Origin: Chloroflexota bacterium
GTDB lineage: Bacteria; Chloroflexota; Anaerolineae; Aggregatilineales; Aggregatilineaceae
Reading direction: 5' to 3'
Assembly (NCBI GenBank): GCA_016234525.1
Contig: JACRBK010000593.1
Span: 1-9,281 of the forward strand
DNA length: 9,281 nucleotides
The position numbers were made by a program, and so were the translations under genes. The notes beneath the pieces are model-generated. The model saw only the letters and a list, made by a program, of their open reading frames with translations, ran no database searches and was not told the DNA's origin. How positions within the stretch are numbered: position 1 is the stretch's first letter; every line of letters starts with the position of its first letter. Below are positions 1-6,803 of this stretch, one piece after another.

Positions 1-21
1 AAAGGTAAATCGAGCTGATGC

Positions 22-27
22 AGGAGG
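22..27 (+). promoter_or_regulatory. Ribosome binding site of the MoaD-like gene
   Basis: A perfect AGGAGG lies 6 bases before the GTG at 34 and 3 bases before the GTG at 31. The spacing favours the second GTG as the start. Confidence 0.75.
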
Positions 28-33
28 ATAGTG

Positions 34-279
34 GTGGAAATTACGGTTCGTTTTTTTGCAAGTATGCGTGAGGCCGTAGGGACCGGGCAGTGTACGCTGC
101 TCGTTCCCGAAGGCGCAAAACTGGACGAGATGGTTCAACTGCTGGTCAGGCGTTTTCCGGCATTGGCCGGGCATGAATCATCGTGGCATTTCGCGGTCAA
201 CCAGACTCATGCTGAAATGGACGAAACGCTGCATCCGGGCGACCAGGTAGCGGTTTTCCCCTATATGGCCGGGGGTTAG
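34..279 (+). CDS. moaD: Molybdopterin synthase sulfur carrier subunit (MoaD/ThiS-like)
   Basis: This encodes a small ubiquitin-fold protein of about 81 residues that ends in Gly-Gly. In MoaD the C-terminal glycine is activated by MoeB and turned into a thiocarboxylate. Together with MoaE it then supplies sulfur for converting precursor Z (cPMP) to molybdopterin in the cytoplasm. Visible family features are the opening beta strand ending RFFASMRE, a GDQVAVFP segment near the end, and the terminal MAGG. The length suits MoaD better than ThiS, which is usually about 65 residues. Two GTG codons, at 31 and 34, could start it. I chose 34 because the AGGAGG at 22-27 is 6 bases from it and only 3 bases from 31. 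No MoaE, MoeB or MoaA is in view. An archaeal-type SAMP or another sulfur carrier cannot be excluded. The first 30 bases are probably the tail of an upstream gene that I cannot identify. Confidence 0.85.
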   Translation: MEITVRFFASMREAVGTGQCTLLVPEGAKLDEMVQLLVRRFPALAGHESSWHFAVNQTHAEMDETLHPGDQVAVFPYMAGG

Positions 280-3122
280 ACTGGAATCCAGAACCCGAAC
301 AGGCTTCCTTCACCGGGAACACTGTCCAGATAAACCCGCCCCCGGTGATCTTCGACCGCCGTTTTAACGACCGACAGCCCCAGTCCGATCCCGGTCGCTT
401 CTTGTGAGTGCGACCGGCGCGACCGGTAAAACGGCTCGAAGACTTTTGCCTGTTCTTCGGCGGGCACACCGATGCCGTTATCCTCGACTTCAATGGCAAC
501 AACCGGCTGACCGGTATAGGTTTTAAGCAGCGCGCGTACTTCAATCTTTCCCTCTGCCGGGGTGTATTTAATCGCATTCTGGATCATGTTCAAAATGGCA
601 TGTTCCAGTTGGGTAGAGTTGCCCTTGCCTATGGGCAGATCCGCCGCACAGTGAACCTCAAGGTGATGCCGCTTAGCCTCGAGATCGGCCCGCGAAATAT
701 TCACGCTGTATTCGATCATCTTGCACCAGTCGAGCGGCTCTGCCTTACGATAACGCGCTTCGATGCGCTCTAACGAGAGCAGCTCATTGATAATCTGGTT
801 CATATCCTGAGCCGCCTCACGAATGTGAGTCAGATCGGACATTTCTGGCGCAGGATGGTTGGCGGGGAAATTCCCCTCTATCTTCTGACAGAGATTAAGA
901 ATACGGGTCAACGGACTGCGCAGATCGTGAGAGGCGATCCGAATCATCTCCGATTTGATTTGTTCGAGATTTTGAACATCCTCAAAGAGCAGCGCGTTTT
1001 GAAATGCTCTGGCGGCTTGCTCGGCAAACGCGGTGATATGCTCAACGGCTCGCTCATCAAACGCATCTGGTTCTGTGGCGTCCATTGAGAAAAAACCGAC
1101 CACCTTGCCTTTGGCTACAATGGGAACGCCTAGCCATGATTTCAGCCAATCTGTGCCAGGCACTCGCACCCACAAAGGATCAGCATAAGTGTCGTCGCTG
1201 CGGTAATAGCGGCGCGTCTGGATCATGCGCCGGATAATCGGATTTTCTTCCACATTAAAGACTACTTTTTTAACTTCAAGATTCGACATCCCTACTTTTT
1301 CGTAACCCGCGACATTGACAATGCGGGCCTCATTACCTTCAACAGACATCACATTCGCTGCTGTATAGGGGACGACTCGTTTGGCATGTTCCAATAAACT
1401 GCCCCAGATTTCTTCCGGTTTCAGAGTCGAAGTCAGTGCCATCCCTACGTTACGCAGAATTTCAGAGATTTCGTGTGCCTGGCGCAAATTCTCCTTCGCG
1501 CGCTGGTGAGCTATCGCCGCGCCAACGCTGGTTCCCATCATGCGCAGTACGTCAATTTCTCCATCCGACCATTCATGTTTCACCTGCCGGTGATCGAACC
1601 CGACACACCCCCAAAACTCATTGTCAATAAATACGGGGACAACCAGCAGGGACTGAATAGGAAAGTTTTGAGCAGCATCGCCCAAATTTTGGACCAATAA
1701 TCCCAGGTCTTTGACTATATCTCGCTGAGACAGCCGGTCGTACCAGTCTTGTAAACCAAACGTTTGCCACAACAAATTTTGCAGCACAGGTTTGTTTTTT
1801 TCGGACGGAATACCGGGGCGAATCCACTCTTTCCAACAGGTAGTAGCCGGTTGTTTGGTCTGAGGATGTGGGTGATTTTTGAAGACAAACACACGATCCA
1901 CGCCTACTTTTTCACCCAGGATATTGATCGCCGTTTGTACCGCCAATTCCACATCGATTTCGACTAACAGCCGGGTTGTCGCCTGGGCTACCCCTTCGAG
2001 CAAAGCCTGCTGCCGCTTTAATAAGGCTTGATTACGGGTTTGTTCGGTAATATCCCTGGCAAAAGCAGCAATACGATCAGCCACCCCGTTCGCGTTGCGA
2101 AGGGGATGAACGCTATGAAGATAATGCCTGCCTTGATTAAAATCCTCGAAGTATTCAGATTTCCCCGTCTTAAGCACCTTTTCACCCATCCGTCGCCGCA
2201 GTTCTGCGACCGCAGGCGGAAGAGGATCCAGCGCATTGGTTCCAATCAATTGTTCAATAGGCTTGTTATATCGTTTGGAAAACGCTTGATTGGTTGCCAG
2301 AATGGTCCATTCTCGATCCATCAGCAGCGCGATGTCGGGAAAAGCATCGAGCAGCGCCCGCGCCGTCATCTGATTTTCGAGCGAGGAAGCCTCTGCACGT
2401 TTGCGCGGGGTCACATCGGTCACGACGGCGATAACTTCGTTTTCCACACTGGCAACAAAACGCGCCTCATAAGAGTGCAGACCGCCCGGTTCCTCAATGT
2501 CATATTCGATCATCTGCACCCCGCCCGACGCAATCGCTTTTTCGATGGCGGGCATAGCCAGTTCGTTGACATACGCGGGAACAATATCCTTAATCTTTTT
2601 GCCAATGATTTCTTCAGGGCGGGGTTCTTTGAGTCCTAAATTTCTGGGAATTTTATAATCGAGATAAGTTCCAGCACTGTCAATTCTAAATACGAGTTCA
2701 GGGACAGCATCCACCAGTGAATCGTACAATCTTTTGCTCTCTTTCAACGCGGGCTGCTGTTTTATGATGGGAGTAATGTCGCGTACCACGCAGATCAAAC
2801 ATAACGCATTCTTTAATGGAGCTGTATTGATTCGCAGTTGGGTGAGTATGACGCGGTCATCTTTTGAATGCAGCACTTCATCATAACAGATATCTCCACC
2901 CGATTGTTCAAGCGCATCATGGACCAACGCCGGAGAAAGCGCCGGAAACAACTGGGTGAGGGGGATGCCGCTAAGTTCTTTTGGGCTGTAACCTGACAGT
3001 TGTTGAGCCGCCGGGTTCGTCCGCGTAATCATGAACGAAGCATAATCCACTGTCAGAACCGCATCCCGCATCAGGTTGCTCATGTCGCCGGTGTTTTTAG
3101 AGTTTGACATACTGCTGTTCAC
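276..3122 (-). CDS. Cytoplasmic hybrid-input sensor histidine kinase: PAS-PAS-PAS-GAF-GAF-HisKA-HATPase_c
   Basis: This is a 948-residue sensor kinase that would autophosphorylate a histidine and pass the phosphate to a response regulator. Domains in order (numbered from the GTG at 3122) are PAS at about 15-118, PAS at about 130-240, PAS at about 255-362, GAF at about 375-545, GAF at about 560-712, HisKA at about 722-790 and HATPase_c at about 828-948. The second and third PAS domains end in the usual DVTPRKRAE and DITEQTRN segments. The H-box SHDLRSPLTR places the phospho-acceptor at His732. The ATP site is intact: N-box around Asn845/Asn849, G1 box DNGIG at 881-885, F-box FEPF at 895-898, and G2 box TGIGLGL at 910-916. 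I see no hydrophobic membrane segment, signal peptide or receiver domain, so it should sense an internal signal. The ligand is unknown. The GTG start has no well-spaced ribosome site. An ATG four codons later, at 3110, has GGTGGAG about 11 bases upstream and may be the real start. No response regulator is adjacent. Confidence 0.92.
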   Translation of the reverse strand: MNSSMSNSKNTGDMSNLMRDAVLTVDYASFMITRTNPAAQQLSGYSPKELSGIPLTQLFPALSPALVHDALEQSGGDICYDEVLHSKDDRVILTQLRINTAPLKNALCLICVVRDITPIIKQQPALKESKRLYDSLVDAVPELVFRIDSAGTYLDYKIPRNLGLKEPRPEEIIGKKIKDIVPAYVNELAMPAIEKAIASGGVQMIEYDIEEPGGLHSYEARFVASVENEVIAVVTDVTPRKRAEASSLENQMTARALLDAFPDIALLMDREWTILATNQAFSKRYNKPIEQLIGTNALDPLPPAVAELRRRMGEKVLKTGKSEYFEDFNQGRHYLHSVHPLRNANGVADRIAAFARDITEQTRNQALLKRQQALLEGVAQATTRLLVEIDVELAVQTAINILGEKVGVDRVFVFKNHPHPQTKQPATTCWKEWIRPGIPSEKNKPVLQNLLWQTFGLQDWYDRLSQRDIVKDLGLLVQNLGDAAQNFPIQSLLVVPVFIDNEFWGCVGFDHRQVKHEWSDGEIDVLRMMGTSVGAAIAHQRAKENLRQAHEISEILRNVGMALTSTLKPEEIWGSLLEHAKRVVPYTAANVMSVEGNEARIVNVAGYEKVGMSNLEVKKVVFNVEENPIIRRMIQTRRYYRSDDTYADPLWVRVPGTDWLKSWLGVPIVAKGKVVGFFSMDATEPDAFDERAVEHITAFAEQAARAFQNALLFEDVQNLEQIKSEMIRIASHDLRSPLTRILNLCQKIEGNFPANHPAPEMSDLTHIREAAQDMNQIINELLSLERIEARYRKAEPLDWCKMIEYSVNISRADLEAKRHHLEVHCAADLPIGKGNSTQLEHAILNMIQNAIKYTPAEGKIEVRALLKTYTGQPVVAIEVEDNGIGVPAEEQAKVFEPFYRSRRSHSQEATGIGLGLSVVKTAVEDHRGRVYLDSVPGEGSLFGFWIPV

Positions 3123-3407
3123 TCCACCAGGCTGCCCAATTCTCTTCCTTTTTCAACCCTTTCGAAACCAAAAACAAACAGATTGCAAAGAAAACAAAAC
3201 CCCACTTGCTAATAAAATAAAACTAACAGATGAGTAATATTACTTATATCAAAATGAGAGACATTCTATTACTCAACCTTCCATAATTGTATGACTTTTA
3301 TCTAGTATACTGCTTAATTCTGTAAACAAAGCAAATAGGGTCTGTTTCACCAATGACAATAGAATCGGCTGTGCCGCCTGCAAAAGTCGTTTTCAGCCGT
3401 TTTCAAA
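3123..3407. promoter_or_regulatory. AT-rich intergenic region holding the kinase promoter and the purB 3' end
   Basis: This 285-base gap must hold the promoter of the leftward kinase gene and the 3' trailer of purB. It is clearly more AT-rich than its surroundings. On the - strand a -10-like TATACT lies at 3309-3304, but no good -35 hexamer sits at 17 bases; TTGCTT at about 19 bases is the closest. The kinase leader strand between about 3150 and 3230 is strikingly T-rich. Downstream of purB only a 4-bp CGGC/GCCG hairpin (3366-3376) is visible, so I see no convincing terminator. The octamer CGTTTTCA is repeated at 3388-3395 and 3398-3405. I see no gene here. Confidence 0.4.
3231..3275. repeat. 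Nested palindromes upstream of the sensor kinase
   Basis: A perfect 12-bp palindrome, AGTAATATTACT, spans 3233-3244. Its left part also belongs to TGAGTAAT (3231-3238), which is matched exactly by the inverted copy ATTACTCA at 3268-3275 after a 29-base spacer. The set lies about 110 bases upstream of the kinase start, where an operator for a dimeric regulator could sit. Chance palindromes are more likely in AT-rich DNA, so this is a candidate only. Confidence 0.35.
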
Positions 3408-4820
3408 CTACCGGGCGGTTTGCAGAGTCATAGAGACCAATTCGGCGGCAGCGTGAGCTTTTTGGGGAGCGTTACCCAGATAAGTTCCGCCGGACATAAT
3501 CTCGTGAACGGACTCTGCTGTGAGATACTGCAAAACAAATTCGTCAGCGGCCAGGGCATTCGCCAAAGGATTCGCGCGGCCCGCGCGAATATCTTGCCAG
3601 GCGCGCAGGCTGTGTTCGCGCAGAAGTTCGTGCATTACCTGGCGGTCGGCTCCGGCGCGGGCAGCGACCATCATCAGCCGTTCGGTAGCGGCAAAGGGGC
3701 CATAGGTTGCCATATTACGATCAATGGCAGTCCGATCCACCTGTAACCCGTGCACCAGTCGGGACGCCGTCGCCAGCATTTCATCGACTGCCAGAAATAT
3801 TTCGGGCAGCACGATCCGGCGGTTGGCCGAATCGTCAAGCGTGCGTTCGAGCAGCGAATGGGCGGCGTTGTCCCACAAGACCGGAACCTGCGCGGCGACC
3901 CAACGCCCCAAACTGTTGATATTCTCCGCACTGATCGGGTTGCGTTTGAACGGCATGGCCGATGATCCTACTTGTTTGCTGCCAAAGGGTTCGGACCATT
4001 CTCCAATCGGCGGCGATTGCAGCAGCCGGAAATCGAAGGCAAATTTGTACAGGCTGCCCGCGATGCCTGCCAAGACACAGCCGATCTGCCAGTCTTGTTT
4101 ACGTGGATACGTTTGGGTGGCAACGTCAAACGCTTGCAGGTCGAGAAGTTTCATGACACGCGCTTCGAGGTCCGCCGCCGAGGTCGAGGTTCCTTCGAGC
4201 AAGGCAGTGTACGAGGCCGCTGTGCCAACTGCCCCTTTGATCCCCTTACCGCGAATCACCAAACGGTCCAGGTCGGCCCAATCCGCTAACAAATCCTGGG
4301 CATATTGGGCCAGCCGGTAACCCAGCGTGGTTGGTTCGGCAGGCTGTATATGGGTAAAGCCCATCACAGGGACATCGGCCCAGGTCTCGATCTGTTGTGC
4401 CAGATGTTCGAGCAGCACCCGCAACCGTTGTTGGATCATACAAACCGCCTCACGCAGCCGCAGCGCGTCGGCATTATCGAGGACATCCATACTGGTCGCC
4501 CCCAGATGAATGATTCCACCGCCAACCGGGCATTGTTCGGCATACGTGCGAATCTCGGCCATAACATCATGGCGCAGTTCAGCTTCATACGCCTGAGCGC
4601 GCTCCAGGTCAATATCTTCCTGGTGGGCCTGTAGATCGGCGACCTGCTCGGCAGTGACTAAGCCGACCTCAGCCTGTGCGGTTGCCAGAGCTACCCAGAT
4701 GCGCCGCCACAACTTGCGCCGGTAAATGTCGCTCCACAACTGGCGCATTTCCGCCGAGCCATAACGCCAGGTAAAAGGAGAGAGAAACGTCTCTTGAGTA
4801 AATGTATTGGAAGATGTCAT
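3408..4820 (-). CDS. purB: Adenylosuccinate lyase
   Basis: This is a 470-residue enzyme of the fumarase/aspartase superfamily, working as a cytoplasmic homotetramer. It cleaves fumarate from SAICAR and from adenylosuccinate, so it serves both IMP and AMP synthesis. Landmarks, numbered from the chosen ATG, are RHD at 83-85, TSMDVLDN at 109-116, the catalytic-histidine segment THIQPAEPTT (His157), the flexible signature loop GSSAMPFKRNP from 285 with Ser286/Ser287, and ERTLDDSANRR from 325. All expected active-site segments are intact and the length is normal. I start it at the ATG ending at 4820 because AGGT sits about 8 bases upstream on the coding strand; the ATG at 4826 would be only 2 bases from it. 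The frame stays open 49 codons further, to 4967, but that stretch looks nothing like the family. It is divergent from purN, another purine gene. It differs from argininosuccinate lyase and fumarase by these motifs. Confidence 0.93.
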   Translation of the reverse strand: MTSSNTFTQETFLSPFTWRYGSAEMRQLWSDIYRRKLWRRIWVALATAQAEVGLVTAEQVADLQAHQEDIDLERAQAYEAELRHDVMAEIRTYAEQCPVGGGIIHLGATSMDVLDNADALRLREAVCMIQQRLRVLLEHLAQQIETWADVPVMGFTHIQPAEPTTLGYRLAQYAQDLLADWADLDRLVIRGKGIKGAVGTAASYTALLEGTSTSAADLEARVMKLLDLQAFDVATQTYPRKQDWQIGCVLAGIAGSLYKFAFDFRLLQSPPIGEWSEPFGSKQVGSSAMPFKRNPISAENINSLGRWVAAQVPVLWDNAAHSLLERTLDDSANRRIVLPEIFLAVDEMLATASRLVHGLQVDRTAIDRNMATYGPFAATERLMMVAARAGADRQVMHELLREHSLRAWQDIRAGRANPLANALAADEFVLQYLTAESVHEIMSGGTYLGNAPQKAHAAAELVSMTLQTAR

Positions 4821-5054
4821 TACCATTGACCTGATCGACTCGTGGGAGCCACCCCTAGAACATGACTTACTATATTTATATGCTGTTTCGCCAAATTGAA
4901 CCACTGGTGAAATTTTACACGAAAAACGACCCTGAATTGTATCGAGATCGTAATAAAGTAAAGGCAAGTTTTGTGCACTTAAGACTGGAATGTTTGTTGG
5001 TTATTCTGCCATCTCAGGTTAATCTCGTTGACCAGAATCTCGCCCATGAAGTAA

Positions 5055-5099
5055 TTACCGTCGGCGAGATAGTGCAGAGATCAGCCGCCGTGACGGTAA
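5055..5099 (+). promoter_or_regulatory. Bulged inverted repeat immediately before the purN ribosome binding site
   Basis: TTACCGTC (5055-5062) pairs exactly with GACGGTAA (5092-5099). The stem continues with GGCG (5063-5066) against CGCC (5086-5089), interrupted only by a 2-base bulge at 5090-5091. That gives 12 base pairs around a 19-base loop. It ends 3 bases before the purN ribosome site AAGGGG (5103-5108). In RNA it could act on translation or as part of an attenuator. In DNA it could be an operator. No run of T directly follows the stem, so it is not a standard terminator. Confidence 0.5.
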
Positions 5100-5102
5100 G
5101 CT

Positions 5103-5108
5103 AAGGGG
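5103..5108 (+). promoter_or_regulatory. Ribosome binding site of purN
   Basis: AAGGGG lies 7 bases before the purN ATG at 5116, a normal spacing. It follows the right arm of the inverted repeat by only 3 bases, so folding of that repeat could affect ribosome access. Confidence 0.6.
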
Positions 5109-5115
5109 TTTTTCC

Positions 5116-5703
5116 ATGCGACTCATCGTAATGATTTCTGGTTCTGGCTCAAACTTGCAAGCGATTCTCGACGCGGTCCAGGCGGGCGAGCTGGCGGCAG
5201 AAGTGGCGCTGGTCGTCTCGAATCGGGCCTCGGCATATGGGTTAGAGCGCGCCCACAAAGCCGGTGTACCCACCCTGTATTTTCCGCTGAAACCCTACAA
5301 AGATCGCGGCGCGGATCGGACTGAATACGACGCCGATCTTGCGGCGAAGCTCAGCCCTTACCAGCCCGATCTGATCGTGTTAGCCGGGTGGATGCACGTT
5401 TTAAGCCCGGTCTTTCTGGATCAATTCCCGCGCCAGGTGATCAATCTACACCCCGCTTTACCGGGAATGTTCCCCGGCACAGAGGGGATTCACGAGTCGT
5501 ATGAAGCCTACCAGCGCGGCGAAGTTGAACACGGCGGATGTATGGTGCATTATGTGATTCCCGAAATCGACGCGGGCGAAGTGATCCAGCAGGCGGTGGT
5601 CCCGATTCACCCCGGCGACACAGTAGACGATTTTGAGACTCGGATGCACCAGACCGAACACAAGATCATCGTTGCCGCCATCCGCACAGTGATAGACAAG
5701 TGA
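5116..5703 (+). CDS. purN: Phosphoribosylglycinamide formyltransferase, folate-dependent (GART)
   Basis: This is a 195-residue enzyme that transfers a formyl group from 10-formyl-tetrahydrofolate to GAR, the third step of de novo purine synthesis. The N-terminal phosphate-binding loop SGSGSNLQA is at residues 8-16. The catalytic triad of the family is present: Asn110 and His112 in INLHPALPG, and Asp152 in EIDAGEVI. The HGG segment around residues 139-141 also matches the family. The length is typical and no domain is missing. The ATG is supported by AAGGGG 7 bases upstream. It is transcribed away from purB, so the two purine genes may share control through the gap between them. Downstream it faces the end of the lysine operon, with a GC-rich hairpin in between. 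The folate-independent enzyme PurT is unrelated and can be excluded. Confidence 0.95.
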   Translation: MRLIVMISGSGSNLQAILDAVQAGELAAEVALVVSNRASAYGLERAHKAGVPTLYFPLKPYKDRGADRTEYDADLAAKLSPYQPDLIVLAGWMHVLSPVFLDQFPRQVINLHPALPGMFPGTEGIHESYEAYQRGEVEHGGCMVHYVIPEIDAGEVIQQAVVPIHPGDTVDDFETRMHQTEHKIIVAAIRTVIDK

Positions 5704-5710
5704 GATTAGT

Positions 5711-5739
5711 GGGGCGCGGGCGAAGTGTCACTGCGCCCC
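5711..5739. terminator. GC-rich hairpin between convergent purN and lysK; terminator or dispersed palindrome
   Basis: GGGGCGC (5711-5717) pairs exactly with GCGCCCC (5733-5739). The stem extends inward by one G-U and one G-C pair around an 11-base loop. It lies 8 bases after the purN stop and 17 bases before the lysK stop, the expected place for a bidirectional terminator. Neither side carries a real T run, so intrinsic termination would be weak. The ending GCGCCCCTAC resembles short palindromes I recall as scattered in many copies in Chloroflexota and cyanobacterial genomes; that resemblance is recollection, not a search. Confidence 0.5.
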
Positions 5740-5756
5740 TACAAAATCCTGATAGG

Positions 5757-6803
5757 CTATTTCTGCCCCAGGTGTTCGATCAGGTGGCGCAGCACGACCA
5801 CCGACTGCGCATACTCCGCCAGCGATACATGTTCATCCGGCGTATGGTCCAGGCTGCTGTCGCCCGGTCCATAGGCGATAATCGGGCAGGTCCATTTTAC
5901 GCCGACTACGTTCATATCGCTGGTTCCGCCTTTGAGCACAAAACCGGGCTGCTGCCCCTGCGCGCGGATCGCCGCCAACATTGAGCGTACCAACACATTG
6001 TTTTTGTCGCCCAAATAGGCAATTTCGGTGCTGTAGGCCCGTAGATCGCTTTCGGGTTCGGCGAAGGCGGACACGGCCTCAAACACCTGGGGAGGCGTGA
6101 GGCGCGGCGGCAGGCGAAATCCAACTGTGAGTTCTACCGTATCGTAAAAATGATCGGTAGAGGTATTGATCGTGCGCAAACCAGGGATCACCTGATCAAA
6201 CAGGCGGTTTTGTCCACTGTTCTGCTGATCCGTCCACGCGATCACCGCCTGCCAGAACGCCGCGCCCAACGCGCCAACTGTCGGTTCTGGGCGCGAGGAA
6301 TGGACCACTGGGCGGCGCAAGGCGTAATCCACCAACAGGCGGCCTTTATACCCCAGTGTGATCCGATCCGCGCCGCTCGGTTCCCCGATGATACACTGGT
6401 CAGGCGCGAACTGATCGCGGACATAATACGCGCCTCGGCTAGTGGCGATCTCTTCTTCCACTGCGCCGATCACGACCACGCGCCACCCATCCGGGATCAC
6501 GGCCTGGGCAGCGGCTTCGGCAAACGCGCACAGCGGGCCTTTAGCATCCACGCTGCCGCGCCCATATAACTTGCCATCCTCCACTCGCACCGGGATTTCG
6601 CCGGGCACGGTGTCGATATGGCCGAGCATCAGCAGCGTATGTGGCGCATCGACCGCCCCGCGAGTTCCACAGGCGTTACCAGCTTCATCGATCCAGGCAT
6701 GAAAACCGTGTGCTAGCATCCAGCCGGAGAGAAGCTGCACTGCCGGATTTTCGTTTTCGGAGGGGCTGTAACACCGCACCAGTTCCATCAGCAGGTCGGA
6801 CAT
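5757..6803 (-). CDS. lysK: [LysW]-lysine hydrolase, M20 metallopeptidase family
   Basis: This is a 348-residue zinc-dependent amidohydrolase of the M20 (ArgE/DapE/CPG2) family. In the LysW pathway, LysK frees lysine from the C-terminal glutamate of the carrier LysW; some versions also free ornithine. Metal and catalytic residues fit M20: His62 and Asp64 in LGHIDTVPG, Asp86 in GRGSVDAKGP, the acidic cluster Glu116-Glu118, Glu141 in GEPSG, and His320 in LDHTPDEH. The LGHIDTVPGEIPVRVEDGKLYGRG region closely resembles Thermus LysK as I remember it. The ATG at 6803 lies inside the end of the dehydrogenase gene, giving a 16-base overlap in another frame, with AGGA 9 bases upstream. It is the last gene of the operon and ends against purN. 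ArgE, DapE or a carboxypeptidase are alternatives, but the homoaconitase and homoisocitrate dehydrogenase neighbours favour LysK. Its carrier LysW is not in the window. Confidence 0.83.
   Translation of the reverse strand: MSDLLMELVRCYSPSENENPAVQLLSGWMLAHGFHAWIDEAGNACGTRGAVDAPHTLLMLGHIDTVPGEIPVRVEDGKLYGRGSVDAKGPLCAFAEAAAQAVIPDGWRVVVIGAVEEEIATSRGAYYVRDQFAPDQCIIGEPSGADRITLGYKGRLLVDYALRRPVVHSSRPEPTVGALGAAFWQAVIAWTDQQNSGQNRLFDQVIPGLRTINTSTDHFYDTVELTVGFRLPPRLTPPQVFEAVSAFAEPESDLRAYSTEIAYLGDKNNVLVRSMLAAIRAQGQQPGFVLKGGTSDMNVVGVKWTCPIIAYGPGDSSLDHTPDEHVSLAEYAQSVVVLRHLIEHLGQK

Larger units (their letters stand above)
4821..5115. promoter_or_regulatory. Divergent purB-purN intergenic region
   Basis: This 295-base gap lies between two divergent purine genes and must supply both promoters. 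On the purB side the - strand has overlapping -10-like hexamers, TATAAA (4880-4875) and TATAGT (4874-4869), without a clear -35 partner. On the purN side a TTGACC lies at 5028-5033 with no good -10 at the right spacing. The last 60 bases hold the hairpin described separately. I see no purine riboswitch aptamer and no E. coli-type PurR box. A reading frame at 4862-5104 (+) is open for 80 codons, but it has no well-placed ribosome site and no recognisable motif, so I do not call it a gene. Confidence 0.4.

Noticed and set aside
1..31. Possible tail of an upstream gene, either K-G-K-S-S-stop (stop at 16-18) or an alternative frame ending at 29-31
   Set aside because: The GKS ending is faintly like MoaC C-termini and MoaC is a common MoaD neighbour. 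Five residues cannot support a call, and a second frame is equally open.
2028..2639. 203-codon + strand frame inside the sensor kinase gene
   Set aside because: It is the complementary-strand shadow of PAS-coding sequence, with no recognisable domain.
3366..3376. Hairpin CGGC-loop-GCCG as a purB terminator
   Set aside because: There are only 4 base pairs, and the following - strand sequence has no continuous T run.
4869..4880. Canonical -10 promoter boxes for purB
   Set aside because: TATAAA and TATAGT are present but no -35 hexamer sits at 16-18 bases. They are kept only as weak candidates within the intergenic entry.
4821..4967. 49-codon N-terminal extension of purB in the same open frame
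   Set aside because: It does not look like the family, the chosen ATG has a better-placed ribosome site, and the stretch belongs to the AT-rich promoter gap.
4862..5104. 80-codon + strand reading frame between purB and purN
   Set aside because: The nearest purine-rich site (GGGAG) is about 14 bases away, no known motif is seen, and the frame runs through the hairpin. It is more likely chance.
5757..6803. Naming the M20 hydrolase ArgE or DapE
   Set aside because: Motifs are shared across the family, but no arginine or diaminopimelate genes are nearby and the neighbours fit the LysW route.
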